Positions 23,005 through 30,969 of a stretch of DNA of 33,485 bases are shown here, piece by piece. The notes under the pieces are model-generated. The model ran no database searches. It was not told the origin of the DNA and saw nothing but the letters and a program-made list of their open reading frames with translations. Position 1 is the first letter of the stretch; each line of letters starts with the position of its first letter. A program made the translations under genes and the position numbers. The stretch spans positions 1 to 33,485 of IMG/VR virus record IMGVR_UViG_3300032053_007844; one strand, 5' to 3'. The stretch is from a virus.

Positions 23005-23178
23005 TTACTTCTTCTTCTTGCCGAACATGGCGCGTCTTGGCCCGGATGATTCAGGGTCGACGCCCGTGATCGTGCCCTTGTTTCGGCTCGCGTAGAAGAC
23101 CTGCTTGGCCTTCTTCTCAGTCGGATACTGGGCACGCATGCTCGACAGGATTTCACGCCCTTTCGCATTCAGCGGCAT
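23005..23178 (-). CDS. Conserved small phage protein (57 aa)
   Basis: Fifty-seven residues from ATG 23178 to a TAA. The sequence has Met-Pro-Leu-Asn-Ala-Lys-Gly, then Lys-Lys-Ala-Lys-Gln-Val-Phe-Tyr-Ala-Ser-Arg-Asn-Lys-Gly-Thr-Ile-Thr-Gly-Val, a pattern I recognise from small proteins widespread in phage structural modules. A poly-lysine C-terminus follows. The gene overlaps nothing and lies 2 bases after the previous stop, ahead of the scaffold gene. Its role is unknown; capsid assembly is likely from location. Confidence 0.75.
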   Translation of the reverse strand: MPLNAKGREILSSMRAQYPTEKKAKQVFYASRNKGTITGVDPESSGPRRAMFGKKKK

Positions 23179-23180
23179 GG

Positions 23181-23498
23181 TCAGAGCCTTATCTTTTCCC
23201 GCTCTCTCACGCGGTCTATAGCGGCGCTCAGCAGTTCGCCGCGGGCCTTCCCGCGCCGCCGCTCAAGAACCTTCCGCTCATGGCCGGTCAGGAACACGAT
23301 GCCCTCGGCCTCGCGCTGCTTCACATCCTCGCGCGTCTCGGTCGGCTTCCCCAAGATGCGCCCGTGGTCGCGCAAGGGGTTGTTCGTGTCGGTGTGAAGT
23401 GCAGGCCCTTGCCGTTCCTCGCGCTGCTCCTTGCACCCGCAGGCCGCCCCGCCCTTCACCCATTCGTGACACCGCGAGCAAATGTGGCCGAGTGTCAT
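23181..23498 (-). CDS. Small zinc-finger-like protein (105 aa)
   Basis: Starts at ATG overlapping the portal stop (ATGA). It has Cys7-x2-Cys10...Cys20-x-Cys22, a possible zinc knuckle, followed by a long charged helix (Arg/Glu-rich) to the C-terminus. Its location between portal and scaffold is conserved for small assembly proteins in phages. No enzyme motif is seen. It may help portal or scaffold assembly, but this is inference. Confidence 0.65.
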   Translation of the reverse strand: MTLGHICSRCHEWVKGGAACGCKEQREERQGPALHTDTNNPLRDHGRILGKPTETREDVKQREAEGIVFLTGHERKVLERRRGKARGELLSAAIDRVREREKIRL

Positions 23499-25435
23499 GG
23501 AGCACCTGCCGGTACGGGCACGGCCTGCTGAGCCGCCGGCGCCGAGACTGTTTCCGCACCGCCGGGCGGCCCGACCACGGGCGCAGGGGGTATCAAGGAT
23601 TGTGCATCAGGCAGGATGGACTCGAACTCGCCCAGGTCCTGCATCGCCAACACTTTACGCGCGGCTTCAATCTGCTTCTCCAGGCCCAGGGGACCAAGGG
23701 CCGCGAGAACCGGCTGAATCATCATCCGGTACGTCGCTATGAACGTCCCGATCTTCTCCTGCCGCTGAGCCCGCTGCGTGCTGCCGTGCTCGATCTCGAC
23801 GTTCAGGCGGAGCCTGAGCACGTCCAGGGGCAGGTGTTCCTGCCAATACTGGGCGAGTTCCGGCCCGACCATCGCATCGACGCCGAGTTGCACGAGGTCG
23901 CCGCCAGCGATGAGCACCTGTTCCGCCTGCGCCCAAGGCATCGGCGGCTGCACCTGCCCGGCGGCGTCTTCAACGATGCTCCACTTGGGCAGGATGACGT
24001 GGCACATGACGAGCAGGCGCCACTGGCCCTCGGCCAAGGCGTTCTCCCAGGCCCGAAGCCGCACGTTCGACCGGGCGCTCGCTGCGTCGGCCTGAATGCG
24101 CTCGGCCGTCGCCGTCTGGTCGGATTCCTCAGCCATCTTCACCTTCGGCAGGCCCGAAGTTTCCTCGTGGATCGCCTTCAGTTGGTCCGGCCACTGTTCC
24201 ATCGCGGCATTGTACTTCCCGGTCTCGATGGCAACGATCATCGGCTCGCCGCGCTCGTCAACCATGCCAGGCATGACCATGCGGTCGGGGCTCGACATGA
24301 TTTCCTTCACCTGTTCGTCAGTCAGTTTGCAGCCAGAGCGCGTCCCGAAGAGGATCTTGTAAATCCCTTCCATCCAGCGAGCGGCGCCGCCCACGGCCCG
24401 CTCGTAGAGTTCGAGGCACTTCTGCTCGTGCCGGAAATCGCTGAACCCGGCAATGCGGTTGAAGGATTCCTGGTAGGCAAGGCGCAGAACCGGCCACTCG
24501 TCGTATCCCAGGCCAAGCCCCGCCGGCCAATCGTCCTCGTCCTTTAGGGTGCCGTCGAATCCCTCGACGACCTCGATGTGCCGCCGGGCTTCGCGCATGC
24601 CCTTCCTGTCCCTGTAGCGCTCGATGTGCGGCTTGTCCGCAACGAGCGGTTCCTTGTCGTACAGCGCATAGACACCACGCGCGAAGATATGCCACACCTT
24701 GCACTTGGCCTGAGATTCGCCCGCGACCTCTTTGCCCTTCGAGCGCTTCATCAGGGCCTCGCCGCTGAGTTCCTTGGCGTCGGGCGCGTCCTTGGGCTTC
24801 ACGGCGGCCTTCTTGAGTTTCTGAAGGTCCAGTTCGGGGTTGCGTTTCCAGACTTCTTCGGGGGCCTCCATCTGGAAATACGCCAACCATCCGGCCCGGG
24901 TGAGGTTGCCGTTACAATCGGCGTCCCACCGCACATTCTCGTTCTCGATCTGTTGGGCTTGCGGCAGGCTGGTGCGGTAGTCGGTCGAAAAGAGGAGCCA
25001 CCCAAGGCCCGACGTATCGGCCGAGTGACGCCACCGGCCAAACTCCGGCCGTAGGCCCTGTTCCTCGCACAGCCAGGCCAGGACTTCCTGATCGCACTCC
25101 GCAGTTTTCTTGGCGATGGGGTTGTCGGCAAAGGGTTTGCGGGCCTTGACGACTACGCGCGCAGGTTCCTCGTCCAGAAACGCGGCTTGGGTATCGACGC
25201 GCATCCGCCAGCGGTTCGTGACCGGGCGGCTGCCCTTCTTGGACTCGCCCTCGTAGGCAAGCCGGGCCTCGTCCCATTCTTCTTCAGGCAGGACTTCGCC
25301 CGTCTCCACAAGGCCGAGGAAATACTTGGCGATCTTCACGGGGTCCGGCGGAAGGGGCGCATCGGCGTCGTCGGCGTCGGGTCCGACGCCGAGAAAGCCT
25401 TTGACTGCACCAACGACGGTACCCAGTACGCCCAA
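23495..25435 (-). CDS. Portal protein
   Basis: A 646-residue protein with the size and layout of a podovirus portal: an acidic N-terminal helical region, a central alpha/beta domain with Asp-Cys-Asn-Gly and Trp-rich segments, a long wing/stem, and an Ala/Pro-rich C-terminus. The frame stays open to 25513, but that part overlaps the terminase gene. The TTG at 25435, eight bases after TTGGAG, is the likely start, five bases past the terminase stop. It follows the terminase nuclease, the normal order. Confident as portal by position and length; not verified by search. Confidence 0.7.
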   Translation of the reverse strand: MGVLGTVVGAVKGFLGVGPDADDADAPLPPDPVKIAKYFLGLVETGEVLPEEEWDEARLAYEGESKKGSRPVTNRWRMRVDTQAAFLDEEPARVVVKARKPFADNPIAKKTAECDQEVLAWLCEEQGLRPEFGRWRHSADTSGLGWLLFSTDYRTSLPQAQQIENENVRWDADCNGNLTRAGWLAYFQMEAPEEVWKRNPELDLQKLKKAAVKPKDAPDAKELSGEALMKRSKGKEVAGESQAKCKVWHIFARGVYALYDKEPLVADKPHIERYRDRKGMREARRHIEVVEGFDGTLKDEDDWPAGLGLGYDEWPVLRLAYQESFNRIAGFSDFRHEQKCLELYERAVGGAARWMEGIYKILFGTRSGCKLTDEQVKEIMSSPDRMVMPGMVDERGEPMIVAIETGKYNAAMEQWPDQLKAIHEETSGLPKVKMAEESDQTATAERIQADAASARSNVRLRAWENALAEGQWRLLVMCHVILPKWSIVEDAAGQVQPPMPWAQAEQVLIAGGDLVQLGVDAMVGPELAQYWQEHLPLDVLRLRLNVEIEHGSTQRAQRQEKIGTFIATYRMMIQPVLAALGPLGLEKQIEAARKVLAMQDLGEFESILPDAQSLIPPAPVVGPPGGAETVSAPAAQQAVPVPAGAP

Positions 25436-25439
25436 GTGG

Positions 25440-26465
25440 TCAACTCCAAGGCCCGGCAGACTTCGCCTCTCGTCGCTTATCACTTTCGATGATACGCCTG
25501 AGGATGTCCACACTGGGCTTTGGCTTCGAGGCCGCTTGCCACCTTACGGCGGTGGTCTGGACGGCATACCGGACGACATCGGGCCCTTCGTCGTCCACGT
25601 CCACGAAATCAGCGCTTGGGGCCTTGAACGCCGGGTCGCCAACCTGCGGTTTCCATCGGAAATTGAGGCATTGTTCGTACAAACTGGGGTTCTCGCCCGC
25701 GCAGGCCGGGTCGAACCAAATGGCGGGTTCCTGGGCGAGTTTCATGGCCAAGGATTGGTCCATGACGGGCGCAGCCAGGGCCTCCTGCAAAATGTTCAGG
25801 TCACGTCTCCAAATTGCGAACCGGGCGATGGCCGAAATGAACCCGCTCGTCATCCTGTCGTACCCCACGCGGCTGTTGTCGGCAGCACTCAAGGGCAGGC
25901 CCGCCTTGGCGTAGGCGTCGGCCCATAGTTCGCCCGTCAGCGCGTCACGCTGCCAGATCGAGGGGTCGGCTACGGTCGCCTGCACTTCCTCGTCGTGGGG
26001 CGTCAGGCGCAGAATCTCGGCGGCGTTCGCGGGCACCGTCGCGTCGGTGCGGTAGTACTGGCGGAAGAAGAAGCGGTCGCCGTCGGTGTTCACCGCGAGC
26101 CAGGCACAGCACTCAGGGTGTCTCATCCCGTGGTCGAGGCTCCGGTAGACGGCCCACGCGGCGGAGCCCCGTTCCGCGAACAGGCGGACGTGAATCTCGC
26201 GCCTGAGCATCGGCCAGACAGGTTGCCCGCGGCGAGTGAGGCGCCGGAGCATGTTCTGCTGCCACCACACCGATCCGACTCCGCCGTAGGGTGCGGACTT
26301 CTCCGCAACCCATCTGTCGTCATGGCTGGGGTCGTCGCCGTAATCGACTTCCTGGACGAGACAACCGTGGGAGAGTCTGCGGGCCCGGCACGAGAAGCCC
26401 GGCAGGTGCAGGTCGGGCGTCCCCGCGAGGATCACGGCGCGGGTGCTAGAGTGCTCGCTTGCCAT
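25440..26465 (-). CDS. Large terminase subunit, nuclease domain (split)
   Basis: A 341-residue protein carrying the linker and nuclease half of a phage large terminase. The linker (about 20-85) has Tyr-Gly-Asp-Asp-Pro and Trp-Trp-Gln-Gln elements and Gln-Pro-Val-Trp-Pro. Nuclease residues are visible: Asp111 (Leu-Asp-His-Gly), Asp167 (Ala-Asp-Pro-Ser-Ile-Trp) and Asp296 (Pro-Asp-Val-Val-Arg-Tyr). The Gly-Leu-Pro-Leu...Asn-Ser-Arg-Val-Gly motif also fits. The ATPase half is a separate gene at 30115-30969. The ATG at 26465 overlaps the preceding gene and lacks a clear ribosome site, so coupling is probable. It cleaves concatemeric DNA during packaging. Confidence 0.8.
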   Translation of the reverse strand: MASEHSSTRAVILAGTPDLHLPGFSCRARRLSHGCLVQEVDYGDDPSHDDRWVAEKSAPYGGVGSVWWQQNMLRRLTRRGQPVWPMLRREIHVRLFAERGSAAWAVYRSLDHGMRHPECCAWLAVNTDGDRFFFRQYYRTDATVPANAAEILRLTPHDEEVQATVADPSIWQRDALTGELWADAYAKAGLPLSAADNSRVGYDRMTSGFISAIARFAIWRRDLNILQEALAAPVMDQSLAMKLAQEPAIWFDPACAGENPSLYEQCLNFRWKPQVGDPAFKAPSADFVDVDDEGPDVVRYAVQTTAVRWQAASKPKPSVDILRRIIESDKRREAKSAGPWS

Positions 26466-27081
26466 CGGCCGCCGGCATCTTCATGTCGAAATGCGTTCCA
26501 AGCGCGACAAACTGGGCCGTCCACCAGGCGAACATCTGGTGCTCGAACTCCCACCGCTTCTCGCTCCGGTTCTGCTTCTCGCCTTCCGCCGGCGTGTTGG
26601 CCCCGTCCGTCCCCGCCATGTCATAGCCCCGCAGGGTGAGCACCTTGGGCCGGTAGAGGTACGCCAGGCCAAGGGCCGACAGGCCCCCCAGCGTGTTCCA
26701 CACCGGGAGTGTCCCCGGCTGCGGCCCGTAACCCGGCAGGAACACGTCGTAGCACATGACCGTGCGATCCGCGCACCGGGGAATCAGGTCTTGCAGGTGC
26801 TCGCCGTTGAACCTCGGCCACCAGCAGAACTTTTTCCACAGGGCGTTCTCCCGACAGGCCCCGAAGTCGGCGTCAACGTAGTCGCGCCTCGTGAAAATCC
26901 AGGGTCGGCCGATGGGCGTGTACTGCGTGAAGGGCCGGGCGTCCACCATGACCCACCAGTCGCAGGGCGTCCGCTCGACGACGGAGTTGACGCCGATCAC
27001 GATGTCGGCCTGATCGACCATGTGACAATCTTCGTGGAAGTCCTTGACGGACGGACCCTGGCTCACGATGGTCACGCGCAT
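26446..27081 (-). CDS. DUF115-like protein (211 aa), cassette member
   Basis: ATG 27081 follows AAGGAG (8-base spacing); an ORF extension to 27222 lies inside the upstream gene. Residues 4-15 (Ile-Val-Ser-Gln-Gly-Pro-Ser-Val-Lys-Asp) resemble the nucleotide-binding start of DUF115 / surface-glycan associated proteins. Then come Ile-Gly-Val-Asn-Ser, a central Trp/Tyr-rich part, and Thr-Leu-Arg-Gly-Tyr-Asp-Met near residue 155. The C-terminus ends inside the nuclease gene's start. It overlaps the GT2 gene and the nuclease gene, so the cassette is one translational unit. A role in glycan modification is inferred from the neighbours. Confidence 0.55.
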   Translation of the reverse strand: MRVTIVSQGPSVKDFHEDCHMVDQADIVIGVNSVVERTPCDWWVMVDARPFTQYTPIGRPWIFTRRDYVDADFGACRENALWKKFCWWPRFNGEHLQDLIPRCADRTVMCYDVFLPGYGPQPGTLPVWNTLGGLSALGLAYLYRPKVLTLRGYDMAGTDGANTPAEGEKQNRSEKRWEFEHQMFAWWTAQFVALGTHFDMKMPAADGKRAL

Positions 27082-27827
27082 GACGCCCTCTCCTTCGCAA
27101 GCCGCTCGTTGTGTAGTCGGCACAGTTCCAGATATTGTGAGTGCCCCATGTTCGGATACCGCTTCGTCATCTGTTGCCGGTGTTGGCGGTAGCCGTACAG
27201 CGGTTCGGGCACGTGCGCCCACTTCAGGCCCCCGATGTTAAGCGCCCGGAAGTTCCAGTCGCTGTCGGGCGCAAACATCCACTTCGGGTCAAACAGGCCC
27301 ACCTTCTCATAGACCCGCGCCCAAGCCGTGAGCGAGCCGCAACAAGGACCGTGACACTTGTTGCCGTGGCCGTAGTTCTGCGGTTGCATTCCGCTGACCG
27401 CAGGAACCTCTTGCCTGTCGTGGGGCGCCCCGGCCCCCGACTCGGCAAAGACGTACATGCCGGTTGAGGCGATGTCGGCCCCCGCCTCCAGCAGGGCCAT
27501 CTGCTTCTCGATTCGCGTCGGGTCCTGAACGTCGTCGGAATCCAGGCGTGCGATCACCTCGGCCCCGGCCGCCATCGCCCGCCGAAACGCCTCATTCATG
27601 GCGCCGACCGAATGGTCGCCTTGATGCTGTATCGTGGTCACGGTCGAATCTCGCAGGCCATAGGCATGCAGGGCCGCGAGGGCCTCAAGAGCGGTGTCGT
27701 CGCTCGAGCCGTCGTCCACGACGATGACCTGGCACAGGCCGTAAGTCTGTTTGGCAATCGAGCGTATGGCCTCGCCGATGAATCGGGCGGTGTAGTAGGC
27801 CGGCATCACGAACCAGACTTTGCGCAT
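27072..27827 (-). CDS. Family 2 glycosyltransferase (251 aa)
   Basis: ATG 27827 with GAGGAG six bases upstream. The GT-A fold signs are clear: residues 7-9 (Val-Met-Pro), 36-44 (Val-Val-Asp-Asp-Gly-Ser-Ser-Asp-Asp) for the nucleotide, and Leu-Asp-Ser-Asp-Asp (95-99) for metal and sugar binding. The C-terminal part has Tyr-Glu-Lys-Val-Gly-Leu-Phe-Asp, as in GT2 enzymes, and Tyr-Gly-Tyr-Arg-Gln-His. It is probably cytoplasmic; no membrane helix was seen. It adds a sugar to a glycan or protein; the acceptor is unknown. It overlaps the radical SAM gene by 22 bases and lies between the terminase halves. Confidence 0.75.
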   Translation of the reverse strand: MRKVWFVMPAYYTARFIGEAIRSIAKQTYGLCQVIVVDDGSSDDTALEALAALHAYGLRDSTVTTIQHQGDHSVGAMNEAFRRAMAAGAEVIARLDSDDVQDPTRIEKQMALLEAGADIASTGMYVFAESGAGAPHDRQEVPAVSGMQPQNYGHGNKCHGPCCGSLTAWARVYEKVGLFDPKWMFAPDSDWNFRALNIGGLKWAHVPEPLYGYRQHRQQMTKRYPNMGHSQYLELCRLHNERLAKERASCA

Positions 27828-29074
27828 TGCTCGCTCCTCGGTTGTCGCTGCGTGAGACGGCCTCGGAACTTCGCCGTCAGGCGCCGCTGCCATTCCTGCA
27901 AGCGGGCGTTCGCGACGGTGCGGGTCGCCCAGAAGTCGTTCTGGTACTCGTCGGTTTCTTCCCATCGAATCCCGCCCAAGGCGTCGCGGTCCTGGGCGTG
28001 GTAGAACGTGCCGGGATAGGGACACAGGATGGTGAACCCGTACTCGTCGAGGTCAAGATGTTCCGCGAACCGCTCGGTCTCCTCAAGGTCTTTCTCGGTC
28101 TCCTCGGGAGCGCCCAGGATGAAGTAGCCCCGAACATGCAGACCGGCGCCCTTGGCAAGAAGGCACGCCCGCGAGATCGTCTCGCGCGTCGTCGCCTTCC
28201 CGATACCCTTCAGGACCGGGATCGACCCGCTCTCGACGCCGATGCCAATGGTCCGGCAACCCGCCTCGTACATCGCGGGGAACATTGGCTCATCGACAAG
28301 ATTTGCGTGGATGTTGGCAAACCACGGGAGGGCCGCGATGGCGCTTCGCCGCTTGGCGGCGCAAAACGCGTGGACCCAGCCTGGGGCGGCATTCCAGGTG
28401 GGGTCGCAGAACTTGAAGAAGTCGAGTTTGTACTGCCGGGCCACGACCGCGATCTCGTCGACGAGGTCTTGAACCGGGCGACTGCGGCAGGCGACAACCC
28501 GGCCGCCATACAGCGCCTTCGCCGCCCCGTCCGCGCAGAACTTGCAGGAGAACGGGCAGCCGCGGTGGGCCTGAAACGACGTGATGCGCAGGCCGTTCTC
28601 CCGGTAGGCGACCCCGATGTTGCGCTCGGTGCGGATAAGGCGCCGGTTGGGCCACGGCAGTTCCTCAAAGTCCATCGGTCGGCCGGTGACAACCGGATCT
28701 CGCAGGCCCTTCACGATGTCGAGGAGCGCCTGCTCGCCCTCGCCCCGAACAGCCTGGTCAAACCCTGCGGCAAGACACTCTGCCGGCAGAGCCGACGCAT
28801 GGTATCCGCCGATGACCGTTCGCGTGCGGTGGCTGACCTCATGGATCGCGGCCGACAGACGGACGGCATGGGCGACGGTCGGCGACGTGCAGGAGAAGGC
28901 TACGATGTCGGCCTTGGCCCCTGCCGCGATGATGTCAGAGTCGTCGTCGAAGCAACCTTGGAAAAACCCGAACTTTACTTCGGGCTCATGGTTGTGCACG
29001 TAGGCCGCCAAGTAGCCCAGGCCCAGGGCCTCCCAGGAGTTCGCGTACCGGCCGTGGACGAGGACGACCTTCAT
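27806..29074 (-). CDS. B12-binding-domain radical SAM enzyme (422 aa)
   Basis: ATG 29074 overlaps the previous stop (ATGA); the frame further upstream is read-through. Residues about 1-125 form a B12-binding-type Rossmann domain (Ala-Asp-Ile-Val-Ala-Phe-Ser-Cys...Ile-Gly-Gly-Tyr-His-Ala-Ser), without an obvious Asp-x-His-x-x-Gly. The radical SAM cluster motif is Cys-Pro-Phe-Ser-Cys-Lys-Phe-Cys at about 172-179. Downstream motifs (Gly-Ile-Gly-Val-Glu-Ser-Gly; Gly-Tyr-Phe-Ile-Leu-Gly-Ala-Pro-Glu-Glu-Thr) are typical of B12-radical SAM proteins. It likely methylates or rearranges a carbon substrate. The substrate is unknown; the neighbours are glycosyltransferases. Confidence 0.8.
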   Translation of the reverse strand: MKVVLVHGRYANSWEALGLGYLAAYVHNHEPEVKFGFFQGCFDDDSDIIAAGAKADIVAFSCTSPTVAHAVRLSAAIHEVSHRTRTVIGGYHASALPAECLAAGFDQAVRGEGEQALLDIVKGLRDPVVTGRPMDFEELPWPNRRLIRTERNIGVAYRENGLRITSFQAHRGCPFSCKFCADGAAKALYGGRVVACRSRPVQDLVDEIAVVARQYKLDFFKFCDPTWNAAPGWVHAFCAAKRRSAIAALPWFANIHANLVDEPMFPAMYEAGCRTIGIGVESGSIPVLKGIGKATTRETISRACLLAKGAGLHVRGYFILGAPEETEKDLEETERFAEHLDLDEYGFTILCPYPGTFYHAQDRDALGGIRWEETDEYQNDFWATRTVANARLQEWQRRLTAKFRGRLTQRQPRSEQCAKSGS

Positions 29075-29682
29075 GGCGTGCTCACTTGTTTGCGGAATCG
29101 CCTGCTGGCCTGCCCGTGCGCAATCACCGGCTCGCGCTTGCCGTAGTGCATCTCGCTTATCCGGTCCATCCAGCAGTATTCGGGCGGCAACTCGAAGATG
29201 CTGGCCTGCGGGAAGCGGGCCAGGAGAAGTTGGAGCGCCTCTTGGTCCACGCCCAAGAGTTTCTCGGTCTCGGGCTTCCGGCACTCGACAAACCATGCCT
29301 CAAGAATCGCGTCGGCGGTCGGCGTAGCCGCCCACCACGTTGTGCCAGTGCAGAGTTCGCGCTTGTCAGGAGTGACCGAGCGGGGCGAGTTAGGAAGCCA
29401 GTACAAGCCCGCGTCGAATCCTTCCTCTGCGAGACCCGCCAGGCGCACAGGCAACGTCGTCACGCGGGCATCAGCGTCCAGGAACATAATGTCCTCGTCA
29501 GGATGCCGCCGGCGCGTTTCGAGAATGACCAACGGAAAGAGGCACGCGGCCTTGGCCCAAGTGCCCGGATGCGGGTACTCCCTGACATCGTGCTTGAGGC
29601 CGAACTTGTCGAGCGTGGCGACGAGTTCCTTGGCCTCGGCCTCGTAGGGCGTGCCTGCCGTCCAGAAGGAAGTGACGATCAT
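29071..29682 (-). CDS. Nucleotide-sugar transferase-like protein (203 aa)
   Basis: A 203-residue GT-A type protein. It begins with Ser-Phe-Trp-Thr-Ala-Gly-Thr-Pro-Tyr, contains the metal-binding Asp-Ala-Asp (69-71) after Ile-Met-Phe-Leu, a Gly-Val-Asp-Gln motif near 145, and an Ala-His-Gly-Gln-Ala-Ser near 190, all usual in nucleotide-diphospho-sugar transferases. Its start overlaps the stop of the 144-residue gene (ATGA) and its end overlaps the radical SAM gene. It probably uses UDP- or GDP-sugar; donor and acceptor unknown. Confidence 0.7.
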   Translation of the reverse strand: MIVTSFWTAGTPYEAEAKELVATLDKFGLKHDVREYPHPGTWAKAACLFPLVILETRRRHPDEDIMFLDADARVTTLPVRLAGLAEEGFDAGLYWLPNSPRSVTPDKRELCTGTTWWAATPTADAILEAWFVECRKPETEKLLGVDQEALQLLLARFPQASIFELPPEYCWMDRISEMHYGKREPVIAHGQASRRFRKQVSTP

Positions 29683-30113
29683 GGCTTCGCCCCCGGACCC
29701 GGAGTGGATACTTGCTTCGGCCGGATGAGGCGGGCGGGGGGGTAGCGCCCGATGGGCCGCTCTCGCAGAGGGACGGCCGGATCGAATAACCGGACCTTGT
29801 AGACATAGCCCGGTTCGACGCCGGGAATCTCCACCTCGTCCTCGTCCTTGCCGCTGTCAGCGCACACGCCGACAACCTCGGCCGGGACCTGAACTTGGCG
29901 CTTGCCCCGCTCTGCCCAGTCGAGGATGAACACGCCGCCGACGGGCTTCCTGAGGTCGATGGTCTGCGCGCCTTTCGCCGGCAACGGCGGCCGCGGCAAG
30001 TCCGGCACTTCCTCCCACCCGGGCGGTATGGGGTACTCGACCGGGCCGTCCATGACGACGTCGAGGTCGTTGCCGTCGGTCATGCCGCCTGTGTTCGGTT
30101 GTCGCTTAGGCAT
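29679..30113 (-). CDS. Hypothetical protein (144 aa) following the terminase ATPase
   Basis: ATG 30113 with AAAGGAG seven bases upstream, one base after the stop of the ATPase gene. The N-terminal half is Pro-rich (many Pro pairs); the middle holds Val-Phe-Ile-Leu-Asp-Trp and a short beta-type domain (about 60-130); the end is Pro/Lys rich. No homologue was recognised. It is the first gene of the segment between the terminase halves, so it may be part of the inserted cassette or a packaging-associated protein. Confidence 0.6.
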   Translation of the reverse strand: MPKRQPNTGGMTDGNDLDVVMDGPVEYPIPPGWEEVPDLPRPPLPAKGAQTIDLRKPVGGVFILDWAERGKRQVQVPAEVVGVCADSGKDEDEVEIPGVEPGYVYKVRLFDPAVPLRERPIGRYPPARLIRPKQVSTPGPGAKP

Positions 30114-30114
30114 C

Positions 30115-30969
30115 TCACTTCTCCTTTCCGAGTTTGTCCGGCAAAAACGTCTGCCAGAACCATCCGAAGTCCGCGCTCCCGATGAGCGTGATCCGCTCGA
30201 CTGCCGGCAGAGCCTGGTGATAAGCCCCCTCGATCTCGTCCTGTAACTGGGCCTCGTCGCAGACGAGCCAGGCTGGGGTGTGGGACTGGACCATGTGCGC
30301 GCCCTGCGGGGCCGCCACGATGACGCTGCCGTTCGTGAACTCCAACCGGGTCGCTGCGCCCGGCCCGATGCGCTTGGCGCCGTACCACGGGGCAAAGTCC
30401 TGCATCCTGGTGTAAACCCCGTTCGCGCGCCAGAGCATGGCCGCCGCATCTTCCTCGCGCTTCGATTGAAACATGTACAAACGGCCACCCAATAGCAGGG
30501 CTTCGCCCAGGATATAGCAGACCACAACCCAGGTCAGCATCATCTGACGCGACTTCGGCCACGCGCTGAACCACTCGTGCCACAGCCAGTAAACAACACT
30601 TCTGAGATAACCGACGGATGGCAGGCGATGGTACGCCGACGTCCAACCCTTCGAGACCCAATGGGCATCCTCCGTGTACACGTAGTTCGCCATCCAGTAC
30701 CACGGAGACCGCCGACACCGCATGAGTTCCTGCGCCTGCGCCTCCGGCGACTTCCCCAGCGCCCGCCAACCTTCGCGGGTCCGCACCGGTCGCAAGAGGG
30801 CCTGCATCGACTCGGCTCCGCACACGCACGTCGTCCGCTCTGTCACTTCTCCGCGTCTCGTCCAGGTGGCCCGGGTAAGGTCGGCGCCGCAGGCCGAGCA
30901 TGCCGGACACACAGGCGCGACAATTCGCGAATCGAGGGACCACGGCACGAGAGGCGGCGGATCGTTCAA
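30115..30969 (-). CDS. Large terminase subunit, ATPase domain (split)
   Basis: A 284-residue protein carrying the motor half of the terminase. An N-terminal zinc-ribbon-like region (Cys21, Cys24, Cys27, Cys48, Cys50) precedes the ATPase. The Walker A-like segment is Trp-Pro-Lys-Ser-Arg-Gln-Met-Met (137-144), a deviant form seen in phage terminases. Walker B is Val-Cys-Asp-Glu (236-239), followed by a coupling motif Ile-Gly-Ser-Ala-Asp-Phe-Gly near 263-269. It ends at residue 284, just after the ATPase fold, without the nuclease. The start is a TTG overlapping the small-terminase stop (TTGA). The nuclease half is at 25440-26465. Confidence 0.8.
   Translation of the reverse strand: MNDPPPLVPWSLDSRIVAPVCPACSACGADLTRATWTRRGEVTERTTCVCGAESMQALLRPVRTREGWRALGKSPEAQAQELMRCRRSPWYWMANYVYTEDAHWVSKGWTSAYHRLPSVGYLRSVVYWLWHEWFSAWPKSRQMMLTWVVVCYILGEALLLGGRLYMFQSKREEDAAAMLWRANGVYTRMQDFAPWYGAKRIGPGAATRLEFTNGSVIVAAPQGAHMVQSHTPAWLVCDEAQLQDEIEGAYHQALPAVERITLIGSADFGWFWQTFLPDKLGKEK

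Noticed and set aside
21967-23049. Plus-strand frame of 360 codons opposite the scaffold gene.
   Set aside because: It is antisense to a gene with a good start and ribosome site, crosses the terminator hairpin and shows shadow-type composition.
26466-30114. Group I/II intron or intein explaining the split terminase.
   Set aside because: The interruption holds five separate protein genes with their own ribosome sites or overlaps. No homing endonuclease motif, intein junction or conserved intron core was visible, and both halves have their own stop or start.
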